Shown: positions 21,580 through 33,802, counted from the first letter of the stretch. The stretch is 64,000 nucleotides of DNA from Canna indica (GCA_034359265.1 CP136897.1:31855501-31919500), one strand, 5' to 3'. A program made the numbers and translations. Notes: generated from the letters alone by a model not told the origin.

Positions 21580-21696
21580 GGTGCAACACGAGGACTTCCC
21601 AGGGGGTCACCCATCGTAGTACTACTCTCGCCCAAGCAAGCTTAACTTCGGAGTTCTGATGGGATCCGGTGTGTTAGTGCTGGTATGATCGCACCC
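21580..21696 (-). rRNA. 5S rRNA: 5S ribosomal RNA, copy 45
   Basis: 117 nt with G25A, G58U and G81C; G81C hits the core of box C. Confidence 0.95.
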
Positions 21697-22065
21697 GTCG
21701 TGCACTTCTGATAGTCGGCTAATAAGGGTGTGCGTCCGAGGGATAGCTCGGGGTCATTTTCTTCGTCTCTTCGCGCGCCTTTTAGCGCCACGTGAAAAGC
21801 TGAAATCGGACAATAATGCACGGAGTTATGCCCGTTTTAAAAGAAAAATAATAATTGAAATGTTATTTTTCTTATTTATTTACAAATTTTAATTTTTCGG
21901 GTCGGTTGGTCGATCGAGCCGGTCGTTGAGGTTGCGGCGGGCCCCGCGCGGGCGATCGACAGCCAAATTTTATTTCGACGACGTCGTCCGTCCTTAACGT
22001 TTGGTTAGAAAGATTGGTAAAAAAAATGATCTCGTCGTGCAATCAAATAGGTAGTAAAAAAAAAA

Positions 22066-22182
22066 GGTGCAACACGAGGACTTCCTAGGGGGTCACCCAT
22101 CCTAGTACTACTCTCGCCCAAGCACGCTTAACTTCGAAGTTCTGATGGGATCCGTTGCGTTAGTGCTGGTATGATCGCACCC
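22066..22182 (-). rRNA. 5S rRNA: 5S ribosomal RNA, copy 46
   Basis: C28A, C46U, G97A; T10 terminator. Confidence 0.96.
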
Positions 22183-22549
22183 GTCACGCACTTCTGATTG
22201 TCGGCTAATAAGGGTGAGAGTCCGAGGGATAGCTCGGAGTCATTTTCTTCGTCTCTTGGCGAGCCTTTTAGCGCCACGTGAAAAGCTGAAATCGGACAAT
22301 ACTGCACGGAGTGACGCCCGTTTTAAACGAAAAATAATAATTGAAATGTTATTTTTCTTATTTATTTACAAATTTTAATTTTTCGGGTCGGTTGGTCGAT
22401 CGAGCTGGCCGTAGAGGTTGCGGCGGGCCCCGCGAGGGCGATCGACAGCCAAATTTTATTTCGACGACGTCGTCCGTCCTTAACCTTTGGTTAGAAAGAT
22501 TGGTAAAAAAATGATCTCGTCGTGCAATCAAAAAGGTGATAAAAAAAAA

Positions 22550-22665
22550 GGTGCAACACGAGGACTTCCGAGGGGTCACCCATCCTAGTACTACTCTCGC
22601 CCAAGCACGCTTAACTTCGGAGTTCTGATGGGATCCGGTGTGTTAGTTCTGGTATGATCGCACCC
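22550..22665 (-). rRNA. 5S rRNA: 5S ribosomal RNA, copy 47 (116-nt class)
   Basis: C-run deletion, C18A, G25A, G97C. Three units from its relative copy 44 (1,454 bp). Confidence 0.96.
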
Positions 22666-23032
22666 GTCGTGCACTTCTGATCGTCGGCTAATAAGGGTGA
22701 GCGCTCGAGGGATAGCTCGGGGTCATTTTCTTCGTCTCTTCTCGCGCCTTTTAGCGCCACGTGAAAAGTTGAAATCGGACAATAATGCACGGAGTTACGC
22801 CCGTTTTAAACGAAAAATAATAATTGAAATGTTATTTTTCTTATTTATTGACAAATTTTAATTTTTCGGGTGGGTTGGTCGATCGAGCCGGCCGTAGAGG
22901 TTGCGGCGGGCCCCGCGCGGGCGATCGACAGCCAAATTTTATGTCGACGACGTCGTCCGTCCTTAACGTTTGGTTAGAAAGATTGCTAAAAAAATGATCT
23001 CGTCGTGCAATCAAATAGGTAGTATAAAAAAA

Positions 23033-23148
23033 GGTGCAACACGAGGACTTCCCAGGGGTCACCCATCCTAGTACTACTCTCGCCCAAGCAAGCTTAACTT
23101 CGGAGTTCTGATGGGATCCGGTGTGTTAGTGCTGGTATGATCGCACCC
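23033..23148 (-). rRNA. 5S rRNA: 5S ribosomal RNA, copy 48 (116-nt class)
   Basis: C-run deletion, G25A, G58U; the terminator is T7 followed by ATAC. Confidence 0.96.
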
Positions 23149-23516
23149 GTCGTGCACTTCTGATCGTCGGCTAATAAGGGTGTGCGTCCGAGGGATAGCT
23201 CGGGGTCATTTTCTTCGTCTCTTCGCGCGCCTTTTAGCGCCACGTGAAAAGCAGAAATCGGACAATACTGCACGGAGTGACGCCCGTTTTAAACGAAAAA
23301 TAATAATTGAAATGTTATTTTTCTTATTTATTTACAAATTTTAATTTTTCGGGTCGGTTGGTCGATCGAGCCAGCCGTAGAGGTTGCGGCGGGGCCCGCG
23401 CGGGCGATCGACAGCCAAACTTGATGTCGACGACGTCGTCCGTCCTTAACGTTTGGTTAGAAAGATTGGTAAAAAAAATGATCTCGTCGTGCAATCAAAT
23501 AGGTAGTAAAAAAAAA

Positions 23517-23632
23517 GGTGCACACGAGGACTTCCCAGGGTGTCACCCATCCTAGTACTACTCTCGCCCAAGCACGCTTAACTTCGGAGTTCGGATGGGA
23601 TCCGGTGCGTTAGTGCTGGTATGATCGAACCT
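23517..23632 (-). rRNA. 5S rRNA: 5S ribosomal RNA, copy 49 (helix I damaged)
   Basis: One U is lost at nt 111-112, and G1A, G5U, A40C and C92A are present. G5U mispairs with C114, so helix I is weakened. Functional status doubtful. Shares G1A, G5U, A40C and C92A with copy 76. Confidence 0.9.
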
Positions 23633-24000
23633 GTCATGCACTTCTGATCGTCGGCTAATAAGGTTGAGCGTCCGTGGGACAGCTCGGGGTCGTTTTCTTC
23701 GTCTCTTCACGCGCCTTTCAGCGCCACGTGAAAAGCTGAAATCGGACAATAATGCACGGAGTTACGCCCGTTTTAAACAAAAAATAATAATTGAAATGTT
23801 ATTTTTCTTATTTATTTACAAATTTTAGTTTTTCGGGTCGGTTGGTCGATCGAGCCGGCCGTAGAGGTTGCGGCGGGCCCCGCGCTGGCGATGGACAGCC
23901 AAATTTTATGTCGACGACGTCGTCCGTCCTTAACGTTTGGTTAGAAAGATTGGTAAAAAAAATGATCTCGTCGTGCAATCAAATAGGTAGTAAAAAAAAA

Positions 24001-24117
24001 GGTGCAACACGAGGACTTCCCAGGGGGTCACCCATCCTAGTACTATTCTCGCCCAAGCACGCTTAACTTCGTAGTTCTGATGGGATCCGGTGCGTTAGTG
24101 CTGGTATGATCGCACCC
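24001..24117 (-). rRNA. 5S rRNA: 5S ribosomal RNA, copy 50
   Basis: C46A and G72A; the 3' spacer has GCTGGCGATGGAC in place of GCGGGCGATCGAC. Confidence 0.97.
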
Positions 24118-24484
24118 GTCATGCACTTCTGATCGTCGGCTAATAAGGCTGAGCGTCCGAGGGATAGCTCGGAGTCATTTTCTTCGTCTCTTCGCGCGCC
24201 TTTTAGCGCCACGTGAAAAGCTGAAATCGGACAGTAATGCATGGAGTTACGCCGGTTTTAAACGAAAAATAATAATTGAAATGTTATTTTTCTTATTTAT
24301 TTACAAATTTTAATTTTTCGGGTGGGTTGGTCGTTCGAGCCGGCCGTAGAGGTTGCGGCGGGCCCCGCGCGGGCGATCGACCGCCAAATTTTATGTCGAC
24401 GACGTCGTCCGTCCTTAACGTTTGGTTAGAAATATTGGTAAAAAAATGATCTCGTCGTGCAATCAAATAGGTAGTAAAAAAAAA

Positions 24485-24600
24485 GGTGCAACACGAGGAC
24501 TTCCCAGGGGTCACCCATCCTAGTACTACTCTCGCCCAAGCAAGCTTAACTTCGGAGTTCTGATGGGATCCGGTGTGTTAGTGCTGGTATGATCGCACCC
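24485..24600 (-). rRNA. 5S rRNA: 5S ribosomal RNA, copy 51 (116-nt class)
   Basis: C-run deletion, G25A, G58U. Confidence 0.97.
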
Positions 24601-24968
24601 GTCGTGCACTTCTGATCGTCGGCTAATAAGGGTGTGCGTCCGAGGGATAGCTCGGGGTCATTTTCTTCCTCTCTTCGCGCGCCTTTTAGCGCCACGTGAA
24701 AAGCTAAAATCGGACAATAATGCACGGAGTTACGCCCGTTTTAAACGAAAAATAATAATTGAAATGTTATTTTTCTTATTTATTTACAAATTTTAATTTT
24801 TCGGGTCGGTCGGTCGATCGAGTCGGCCGTAGAGGTTGCGGCGGGCCCCGCGCGGGAGATCGACAGCCAAATTTTATGTCGACGACGTCGTCCGTCCTTA
24901 ACGTTAGGTTAGAAAGATTGGTAAAAAAAATGATCTCGTCGTGCAATCAAATAGGTAGTAAAAAAAAA

Positions 24969-25085
24969 GGTGCAACACGAGGACTTCCCAGGGGGTCACC
25001 CATCCTAGTACTATTGTCGCCCAAGCACGCTTAACTTCGGAGTTCTGATGGGATCCGGTGCGTTAGTGCTGGTATGATCGCACCC
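24969..25085 (-). rRNA. 5S rRNA: 5S ribosomal RNA, copy 52 (IE variant)
   Basis: IE CGACAA only. Copy 69, 17 units away, is its counterpart. Confidence 0.97.
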
Positions 25086-25453
25086 GTCATGCACTTCTGA
25101 TCGTCGGCTAATAAGGGTGAGCGTCCGAGGGATAGCTCGGAGTCATTTTCTTCGTCTCTTCGCGCGCCTTTTAGCGCCACGTGAAAAGCTGAAATCGGAC
25201 AATAATGCACGGAGTTACGCCCGTTTTAAACGAAAAATAATAATTGAAATGTTATTTTTCTTATTTATTTACAAATTTTAATTTTTCGGGTGGGTTGGTC
25301 GATCGAGCCGGCCGTAGAGGTTGCGGCGGGCCCCGCGCGGGCGATCGACAGCCAAATTTTATGTCTACGACGTCGTCCGTCCTTAACGTTTGGTTAGAAA
25401 GATTGGTAAGAAAAATGATCTCGTCGTGCAATCAAATAGGTAGTAAAAAAAAA

Positions 25454-25570
25454 GGTGCAACACGAGGACTTCCCAGGGGGTCACCCATCCTAGTACTACT
25501 CTCGCCCAAGCTCGCTTAACTTCGAAGTTCTGATGGGATCCGGTGCGTTAGTGCTGGTATGATCGCACCC
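25454..25570 (-). rRNA. 5S rRNA: 5S ribosomal RNA, copy 53
   Basis: C46U and U59A. The 3' spacer has ATGTCTACG, which tags this class (copies 60 and 70). Confidence 0.97.
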
Positions 25571-25936
25571 GTCATGCACTTCTGATCGTCGGCTAATAAG
25601 GGTGTGCGTCCGAGGGATAGCTCGGGGTCATTTTCTTCGTCTCTTCGCGCGCCTTTCAGCGCCACGTGAAAAGCTGAAATCGGACAATAATGCACGGAGT
25701 TACGCCCGTTTTAAACGAAAAATAATAATTGAAATGTTTTTTTCTTATTTATTTACAAATTTTAATTTTTCGGGTGGATTGGTCGATCGAGCCGGCCGTA
25801 GAGGTTGCGGAGGGCCCCGCGCGGGCGATCGACAGCCAAATTTTATGTCGACGACGTCGTCCGTCCTTAACGTTTGGTTAGAAAGATTGGTAAAAAAATG
25901 ATCTCGTCGTGCAATCAAATAAGTGGTAAAAAAAAA

Positions 25937-26052
25937 GGTGCAACACGAGGACTTCCGAGGGGTCACCCATCCTAGTACTACTCTCGCCCAAGCACGCTTA
26001 ACTTCGGAGTTCTGATGGGATCCGGTGTGTTAGTGCTGGTATGATCGCAACC
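25937..26052 (-). rRNA. 5S rRNA: 5S ribosomal RNA, copy 54 (116-nt class)
   Basis: C-run deletion, G3U, G25A, G97C. G3U breaks the pair with C116. Confidence 0.95.
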
Positions 26053-26420
26053 GTCGTGAACTTCTGATCGTCGGCTAATAAGGGTGAGCGTCCGAGGGAT
26101 AGCTCGGGGTCATTTTCTTCGTCTCTTCGCGCGCCTTTTAGCGCCACGTGAAAAGCTAAAATCGGACAATAATGCACGGAGTTACGCCCGTTTTAAACGA
26201 AAAATAATAATTGAAATGTTATTTTTCTTATTTTTTTACAAATTTTAATTTTTCGGGTCGGTTGGTCGATCGACACGGCCGTAGAGGTTGCGGCGGGCCC
26301 CGCGCGGGCGATCGAAAGCCAAATTTTAAGTCGACGACGTCGTCCGTCCTTAACGTTTGGTTAGAAAGATTGGTAAGAAAAATGATCTCGTCGTGCAATC
26401 AAATAGGTAGTAAAAAAAAA

Positions 26421-26537
26421 GGTGCAACACGAGGACTTCCCAGGGGGTCACCCATCCTAGTACTACTCTCGCCCAAGCTCGCTTAACTTCGAAGTTCTGA
26501 TGGGATCCGGTGCGTTAGTGCTGGTATGATTGCACCC
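26421..26537 (-). rRNA. 5S rRNA: 5S ribosomal RNA, copy 55
   Basis: G7A, C46U, U59A. Confidence 0.97.
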
Positions 26538-26905
26538 GTCACGCACTTCTGATCGTCGGCTAATAAGGGTGAGCGTCCGAGGGATAGCTCCGGGTCATTT
26601 TCTTCGTCTCTTCGCGCGCCTTTTAGCGCCACGTGAAAAGCCGAAATCGGACAATAATGCACGGCGTTATGCCCGTTTTAAACGAAAAATAATAATTGAA
26701 ATGTTATTTTTCTTATTTATTTACAAATTTTAATTTTTCGGGTCGGTTGGTCGATCGAGCCGGCCGTAGAGGTTGCAACGGGCACCGCGCGGGCGATCGA
26801 CAGCCAAATTTTATTTCGACGACGTCGTCCGTCCTTAACGTTTGGTTAGAAAGATTGGTAAAAAAAATGATCTCGTCGTGCAATCAAATAGGTAGTAAAA
26901 AAAAA

Positions 26906-27022
26906 GGTGCAATACGAGGACTTCCCAGGGGGTCACCCATCCTAGTACTATTCTCGCCCAAGCTCGCTTAACTTCGTAGTTCTGATGGGATCCGGTGCGT
27001 TAGTGCTGGTATGATCGCACCC
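26906..27022 (-). rRNA. 5S rRNA: 5S ribosomal RNA, copy 56
   Basis: C46A, U59A, G72A, G110A. The TATA-like element is changed to TTATTT. Confidence 0.96.
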
Positions 27023-27390
27023 GTCATGCACTTCTGATCGTCGGCAAATAAGGCTGAGCGTCCGAGGGATAGCTCGGAGTCATTTTCTTCGTCTCTTCGC
27101 GCGCCTTTTAGCGCCACGTGAAAAGCTAAAATCGGACAATAATGCACGGAGTTACGCTCGTTTTAAACGAAAAATAATAATTGAAATGTTATTTTTCTTA
27201 TTTATTTACAAATTTTAATTTTTCGGGTCGGTTGGTCGATCGAGCCGGCCGTAGAGGTTGCGGCGGGCCCCGCGCGGGCGATCGAAAGCCAAATTTTATG
27301 TCGACGACGTCGTCCGTCCTTAACGTTTGGTTAGAAAGATTGGTAAAAAAAATGATCTCGTCGTGCAATCAAATACGTAGTAAAAAAAAA

Positions 27391-27507
27391 GGTGCAACAC
27401 GAGGACTTCCCAGGGTGTCACCCATCCTAGTACTACTCTCGCCCAAGCATGCTTAACTTCGGAGTTTTGATGGGATCCGGTGCGTTAGTGCTGGTATGAT
27501 CGCACCC
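27391..27507 (-). rRNA. 5S rRNA: 5S ribosomal RNA, copy 57
   Basis: G41A, G58A, C92A. Confidence 0.96.
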
Positions 27508-27876
27508 GTCATGCACTTCTGATCGTCGGCTAATAAGGGTGAGCGTCCGTGGGACAGCTCGGGGTCGTTTTCTTCGTCTCTTCATGCGCCTTTCAGCGCC
27601 ACGTGAAAAACTGAAATCGGACAATAATGCACGGAGTTACGCCCGTTTTAAACGAGAAATAATAATTGAAATGTTATTTTTCTTATTTATTTACAAATTT
27701 TAGTTTTTCGGGTCGGTTCGTCGATCGAGCCGGCCGTAGAGGTTGCGACGGGACCCGCGCGGGCGATGGACAGCCAAATTTTATGTCGACGACGTCGTCC
27801 GTCCTTAACGTTTGGTTAGAAAGATTGCTAAAAAAAATGATCTCGTCGTGCAATCAAATAGGTAGTAAAAAAAAAA

Positions 27877-27993
27877 GGTGCAACACGAGGACTTCCCAGG
27901 GGGTCACCCATCCTAGTACTACTCTCGCCCAAGCACGTTTAACTTCGGATTTCTGATGGGATCCGATGCGTTAGTGCAAGTATGATCGCACCC
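27877..27993 (-). rRNA. 5S rRNA: 5S ribosomal RNA, copy 58
   Basis: C15U, A16U, C28U, C44A and G56A (box A); T10 terminator. More decayed than its neighbours. Confidence 0.94.
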
Positions 27994-28359
27994 GTCATGC
28001 ACTTCTGATCGTCGGCTAATAAGGGTGAGCGTCCGAGGGATAGCTCGGGGTCATTTTCTTCGTCTCTTCGCGCTCCTTTTAGCGCCACGTGAAAAGCTGA
28101 AATCGGACAATAATGCACGGAGTTACGCCCGTATTAAACGAAAAATAATAATTGAAATGTTATTTTTCTTATTTATTTAGAAATTTTAATTTTTCAGGTC
28201 GGTTGGTCGATCGAGCCGGCCGTAGAGGTTACGGCGGGCCCCGCGCAGGCGATCGACAGCCAAATTTTATGTCGACGACGTCGTCCGTCCTTAACGTTTG
28301 GTTAGAAAGATTGGTAAAAAATGATCTCGTCGTGCAATCAAATAGGTAGTATAAAAAAA

Positions 28360-28475
28360 GGTGCAACACGAGGACTTCCCAGGGGTCACCCATCCAAGTA
28401 CTACTCTCGCCCAAGCAAGCTTAACTTCGGAGTTCTGATGGGATCCGGTGTGTTAGTGCTGGTATGATCGCACCC
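28360..28475 (-). rRNA. 5S rRNA: 5S ribosomal RNA, copy 59 (116-nt class)
   Basis: C-run deletion, G25A, G58U and A80U at the start of box C; T7 terminator. Upstream flank reads AAGGATGTGCG. Confidence 0.95.
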
Positions 28476-28843
28476 GTCGTGCACTTCTGATCGTCGGCTA
28501 ATAAGGATGTGCGTCCGAGGGATAGCTCGGGGTCATTTTCTTCGTCTCTTCGCGCGCCTTTTAGCGCCACGTGAAAAGCTGAAATCGGACAATAATGCAC
28601 GGAGTTACGCCCGTTTTAAACGAAAAATAATAATTGAAATGTTATTTTTCTTATTTATTTACAAATTTTAATTTTTCGGGTGGGTTGGTCGATCGAGCCG
28701 GCCGTAGAGGTTGCGGCGGGCCCCGCGCGGGCGATCGACAGCCAAATTTTATGTCTACGACGTCGTCCGTCCTTAACGTTTGGTTAGAAAGATTGGTAAG
28801 AAAAATGATCTCGTCGTGCAATCAAATAGGTAGTAAAAAAAAA

Positions 28844-28960
28844 GGTGCAACACGAGGACTTCCCAGGGGGTCACCCATCCTAGTACTACTCTCGCCCAAG
28901 CTCGCTTAACTTCGAAGTTCTGATGGGATCCGGTGCGTTAGTGCTGGTATGATCGCACCC
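28844..28960 (-). rRNA. 5S rRNA: 5S ribosomal RNA, copy 60
   Basis: Duplicate of copy 53 (C46U, U59A) in the second 7-unit block. Confidence 0.97.
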
Positions 28961-29326
28961 GTCATGCACTTCTGATCGTCGGCTAATAAGGGTGTGCGTC
29001 CGAGGGATAGCTCGGGGTCATTTTCTTCGTCTCTTCGCGCGCCTTTCAGCGCCACGTGAAAAGCTGAAATCGGACAATAATGCACGGAGTTACGCCCGTT
29101 TTAAACGAAAAATAATAATTGAAATGTTTTTTTCTTATTTATTTACAAATTTTAATTTTTCGGGTGGATTGGTCGATCGAGCCGGCCGTAGAGGTTGCGG
29201 AGGGCCCCACGCGGGCGATCGACAGCCAAATTTTATGTCGACGACGTCGTCCGTCCTTAACGTTTGGTTAGAAAGATTGGTAAAAAAATGATCTCGTCGT
29301 GCAATCAAATAAGTGGTAAAAAAAAA

Positions 29327-29442
29327 GGTGCAACACGAGGACTTCCGAGGGGTCACCCATCCTAGTACTACTCTCGCCCAAGCACGCTTAACTTCGGAGT
29401 TCTGATGGGATCCGGTGTGTTAGTGCTGGTATGATCGCACCC
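29327..29442 (-). rRNA. 5S rRNA: 5S ribosomal RNA, copy 61 (116-nt class)
   Basis: Duplicate of copy 54 but with majority G3: C-run deletion, G25A, G97C. Confidence 0.96.
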
Positions 29443-29810
29443 GTCGTGAACTTCTGATCGTCGGCTAATAAGGGTGAGCGTCCGAGGGATAGCTCGGGGT
29501 CATTTTCTTCGTCTCTTCGCGCGCCTTTTAGCGCCACGTGAAAAGCTAAAATCGGACAATAATGCACGGAGTTACGCCCGTTTTAAACGAAAAATAATAA
29601 TTGAAATGTTATTTTTCTTATTTATTTACAAATTTTAATTTTTCGGGTCGGTTGGTCGATCGACACGGCCGTAGAGGTTGCGGCGGGCCCCGCGCGGGCG
29701 ATCGAAAGCCAAATTTTAAGTCGACGACGTCGTCCGTCCTTAACGTTTGGTTAGAAAGATTGGTAAGAAAAATGATCTCGTCGTGCAATCAAATAGGTAG
29801 TAAAAAAAAA

Positions 29811-29927
29811 GGTGCAACACGAGGACTTCCCAGGGGGTCACCCATCCTAGTACTACTCTCGCCCAAGCTCGCTTAACTTCGAAGTTCTGATGGGATCCGG
29901 TGCGTTAGTGCTGGTATGATTGCACCC
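29811..29927 (-). rRNA. 5S rRNA: 5S ribosomal RNA, copy 62
   Basis: Duplicate of copy 55 (G7A, C46U, U59A). Confidence 0.97.
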
Positions 29928-30295
29928 GTCACGCACTTCTGATCGTCGGCTAATAAGGGTGAGCGTCCGAGGGATAGCTCCGGGTCATTTTCTTCGTCTC
30001 TTCGCGCGCCTTTTAGCGCCACGTGAAAAGCCGAAATCGGACAATAATGCACGGCGTTATGCCCGTTTTAAACGAAAAATAATAATTGAAATGTTATTTT
30101 TCTTATTTATTTACAAATTTTAATTTTTCGGGTCGGTTGGTCGATCGAGCCGGCCGTAGAGGTTGCAACGGGCACCGCGCGGGCGATCGACAGCCAAATT
30201 TTATTTCGACGACGTCGTCCGTCCTTAACGTTTGGTTAGAAAGATTGGTAAAAAAAATGATCTCGTCGTGCAATCAAATAGGTAGTAAAAAAAAA

Positions 30296-30412
30296 GGTGC
30301 AATACGAGGACTTCCCAGGGGGTCACCCATCCTAGTACTATTCTCGCCCAAGCTCGCTTAACTTCGTAGTTCTGATGGGATCCGGTGCGTTAGTGCTGGT
30401 ATGATCGCACCC
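30296..30412 (-). rRNA. 5S rRNA: 5S ribosomal RNA, copy 63
   Basis: Duplicate of copy 56 (C46A, U59A, G72A, G110A), again with TTATTT upstream. Confidence 0.96.
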
Positions 30413-30780
30413 GTCATGCCCTTCTGATCGTCGGCAAATAAGGCTGAGCGTCCGAGGGATAGCTCGGAGTCATTTTCTTCGTCTCTTCGCGCGCCTTTTA
30501 GCGCCACGTGAAAAGCTAAAATCGGACAATAATGCACGGAGTTACGCTCGTTTTAAACGAAAAATAATAATTGAAATGTTATTTTTCTTATTTATTTACA
30601 AATTTTAATTTTTCGGGTCGGTTGGTCGATCGAGCCGGCCGTAGAGGTTGCGGCGGGCCCCGCGCGGGCGATCGAAAGCCAAATTTTATGTCGACGACGT
30701 CGTCCGTCCTTAACGTTTGGTTAGAAAGATTGGTAAAAAAAATGATCTCGTCGTGCAATCAAATACGTAGTAAAAAAAAA

Positions 30781-30897
30781 GGTGCAACACGAGGACTTCC
30801 CAGGGTGTCACCCATCCTAGTACTACTCTCGCCCAAGCATGCTTAACTTCGGAGTTTTGATGGGATCCGGTGCGTTAGTGCTGGTATGATCGCACCC
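30781..30897 (-). rRNA. 5S rRNA: 5S ribosomal RNA, copy 64
   Basis: Duplicate of copy 57 (G41A, G58A, C92A). Confidence 0.96.
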
Positions 30898-31266
30898 GTC
30901 ATGCACTTCTGATCGTCGGCTAATAAGGGTGAGCGTCCGTGGGACAGCTCGGGGTCGTTTTCTTCGTCTCTTCACGCGCCTTTCAGCGCCACGTGAAAAA
31001 CTGAAATCGGACAATAATGCACGGAGTTACGCCCGTTTTAAACGAGAAATAATAATTGAAATGTTATTTTTCTTATTTATTTACAAATTTTAGTTTTTCG
31101 GGTCGGTTCGTCGATCGAGCCGGCCGTAGAGGTTGCGACGGGACCCGCGCGGGCGATGGACAGCCAAATTTTATGTCGACAACGTCGTCCGTCCTTAACG
31201 TTTGGTTAGAAAGATTGCTAAAAAAAATGATCTCGTCGTGCAATCAAATAGGTAGTAAAAAAAAAA

Positions 31267-31383
31267 GGTGCAACACGAGGACTTCCCAGGGGGTCACCCA
31301 TCCTAGTACTACTCTCGCCCAAGCACGTTTAACTTCGGATTTCTGATGGGATCCGATGCGTTAGTGCAAGTATGATCGCACCC
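31267..31383 (-). rRNA. 5S rRNA: 5S ribosomal RNA, copy 65
   Basis: Duplicate of copy 58 (C15U, A16U, C28U, C44A, G56A). Confidence 0.94.
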
Positions 31384-31749
31384 GTCATGCACTTCTGATC
31401 GTCGGCTAATAAGGGTGAGCGTCCGAGGGATAGCTCGGGGTCATTTTCTTCGTCTCTTCGCGCTCCTTTTAGCGCCACGTGAAAAGCTGAAATCGGACAA
31501 TAATGCACGGAGTTACGCCCGTATTAAACGAAAAATAATAATTGAAATGTTATTTTTCTTATTTATTTAGAAATTTTAATTTTTCAGGTCGGTTGGTCGA
31601 TCGAGCCGGCCGTAGAGGTTACGGCGGGCCCCGCGCAGGCGATCGACAGCCAAATTTTATGTCGACGACGTCGTCCGTCCTTAACGTTTGGTTAGAAAGA
31701 TTGGTAAAAAATGATCTCGTCGTGCAATCAAATAGGTAGTATAAAAAAA

Positions 31750-31865
31750 GGTGCAACACGAGGACTTCCCAGGGGTCACCCATCCAAGTACTACTCTCGC
31801 CCAAGCAAGCTTAACTTCGGAGTTCTGATGGGATCCGGTGTGTTAGTGCTGGTATGATCGCACCC
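31750..31865 (-). rRNA. 5S rRNA: 5S ribosomal RNA, copy 66 (116-nt class)
   Basis: Duplicate of copy 59: C-run deletion, G25A, G58U, A80U, T7 terminator. Confidence 0.95.
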
Positions 31866-32232
31866 GTCGTGCACTTCTGATCGTCGGCTAATAAGGATGT
31901 GCGTCCGAGGGATAGCTCGGGGTCATTTTCTTCGTCTCTTCGCGCGCCTTTTAGCGCCACGTGAAAAGCTGAAATCGGACAATAATGCACGGAGTTACGC
32001 CCGTTTTAAACGAAAAATAATAATTGAAATGTTATTTTTCTTATTTATTTACAAATTTTAATTTTTCGGGTCGGTTGGTCGATCGAGCCGGCAGTAGAGG
32101 TTGCGCGGGCCCCGCGCGGGCGATCGACAGCCAAATTTTATGTCAACGACGTCGTCCGTCCTTAACGTTTGGTTAGAAAGATTGGTAAAAAAAATGATCT
32201 CGTCGTTCAATCAAATAGGTAGTAAAAAAAAA

Positions 32233-32349
32233 GGTGCAACACGAGGACTTCCCAGGGGGTCACCCATCCTAGTACTATTCTCGCCCAAGCACGCTTAACT
32301 TCGTAGTTCTGATGGGATCCGGTGCGTTAGTGCTGGTATGATCGCACCC
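32233..32349 (-). rRNA. 5S rRNA: 5S ribosomal RNA, copy 67
   Basis: C46A and G72A. The 3' spacer has a shortened GC block (TTGCGCGGGCC) and CGTTCAATC, shared with copy 75. Confidence 0.96.
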
Positions 32350-32716
32350 GTCATGCACTATTGATCGTCGGCTAATAAGGCTGAGCGTCCGAGGGATAGC
32401 TCGGAGTCATTTTCTTCGTCTCTTCGCGCGCCTTTTAGCGCCACGTGAAAAGCTGAAATCGGACAGTAATGCATGGAGTTACGCCGGTTTTAAACGAAAA
32501 ATAATAATTGAAATGTTATTTTTCTTATTTATTTACAAATTTTAATTTTTCGGGTGGGTTGGTCGATCGAGTCGGCCGTAGAGGTTGCGGCGGGCCCCGC
32601 GCGGGCGATCGACCGCCAAATTTTATGTCGACGACGTCGTCCGTCCTTAACGTTTGGTTAGAAAGATTGGTAAAAAAATGATCTCGTCGTGCAATCAAAA
32701 AGGTAGTAAAAAAAAA

Positions 32717-32832
32717 GGTGCAACACGAGGACTTCCCAGGGGTCACCCATCCTAGTACTACTCTCGCCCAAGCAAGCTTAACTTCGGAGTTCTGATGGGA
32801 TCCGGTGTGTTAGTGCTGGTATGATCGCACCC
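32717..32832 (-). rRNA. 5S rRNA: 5S ribosomal RNA, copy 68 (116-nt class)
   Basis: Counterpart of copy 51: C-run deletion, G25A, G58U. Confidence 0.97.
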
Positions 32833-33200
32833 GTCGTGCACTTCTGATCGTCGGCTAATAAGGGTGTGCGTCCGAGGGATAGCTCGGGGTCATTTTCTTC
32901 GTCTCTTCGCGCGCCTTTTAGCGCCACGTGAAAAGCTAAAATCGGACAATAATGCACGGAGTTACGCCCGTTTTAAACGAAAAATAATAATTGAAATGTT
33001 ATTTTTCTTATTTATTTACAAATTTTAATTTTTCGGGTCGGTTGGTCGATCGAGCCGGCCGTAGAGGTTGCGGCGGGCCCCGCGCGGGAGATCGACAGCC
33101 AAATTTTATGTCGACGACGTCGTTCGTCCTTAACGTTAGGTTAGAAAGATTGGTAAAAAAAATGATCTCGTCGTGCAATCAAATAGGTAGTAAAAAAAAA

Positions 33201-33317
33201 GTTGCAACACGAGGACTTCCCAGGGGGTCACCCATCCTAGTACTATTGTCGCCCAAGCACGCTTAACTTCGGAGTTCTGATGGGATCCGGTGCGTTAGTG
33301 CTGGTATGATCGCACCC
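33201..33317 (-). rRNA. 5S rRNA: 5S ribosomal RNA, copy 69 (IE variant)
   Basis: IE CGACAA plus C116A, which breaks the G3-C116 pair. Rightmost CGACAA copy in the window. Confidence 0.95.
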
Positions 33318-33685
33318 GTCATGCACTTCTGATCGTCGGCTAATAAGGGTGAGCGTCCGAGGGATAGCTCGGAGTCATTTTCTTCGTCTCTTCGCGCGCC
33401 TTTTAGCGCCACGTGAAAAGCTGAAATCGGACAATAATGCACGGAGTTATGCCCGTTTTAAACGAAAAATAATAATTGAAATGTTATTTTTCTTATTTAT
33501 TTACAAATTTTAATTTTTCGGGTGGGTTGGTCGATCGAGCCGGCCGTAGAGGTTGCGGCGGGCCCCGCGCGGGCGATCGACAGCCAAATTTTATGTCTAC
33601 GACGTCGTCCGTCCTTAACGTTTGGTTAGAAAGATTGGTAAGAAAAATGATCTCGTCGTGCAATCAAATAGGTAGTAAAAAAAAA

Positions 33686-33802
33686 GGTGCAACACGAGGA
33701 CTTCCCAGGGGGTCACCCATCCTAGTACTACTCTCGCCCAAGCTCGCTTAACTTCGAAGTTCTGATGGGATCCGGTGCGTTAGTGCTGGTATGATCGCAC
33801 CC
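33686..33802 (-). rRNA. 5S rRNA: 5S ribosomal RNA, copy 70
   Basis: Third member of the copy 53/60 class (C46U, U59A). Confidence 0.97.

Larger units (their letters stand above)
25250..28639. repeat. 7-unit block of region B, first copy (3,390 bp)
   Basis: Copies 53-59 match copies 60-66 one for one. The junction is in the copy 59-60 spacer between 28,510 and 28,681. Confidence 0.85.
28640..32029. repeat. 7-unit block of region B, second copy (3,390 bp)
   Basis: Few base differences from the first copy; G3U of copy 54 is absent from copy 61. Confidence 0.85.
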
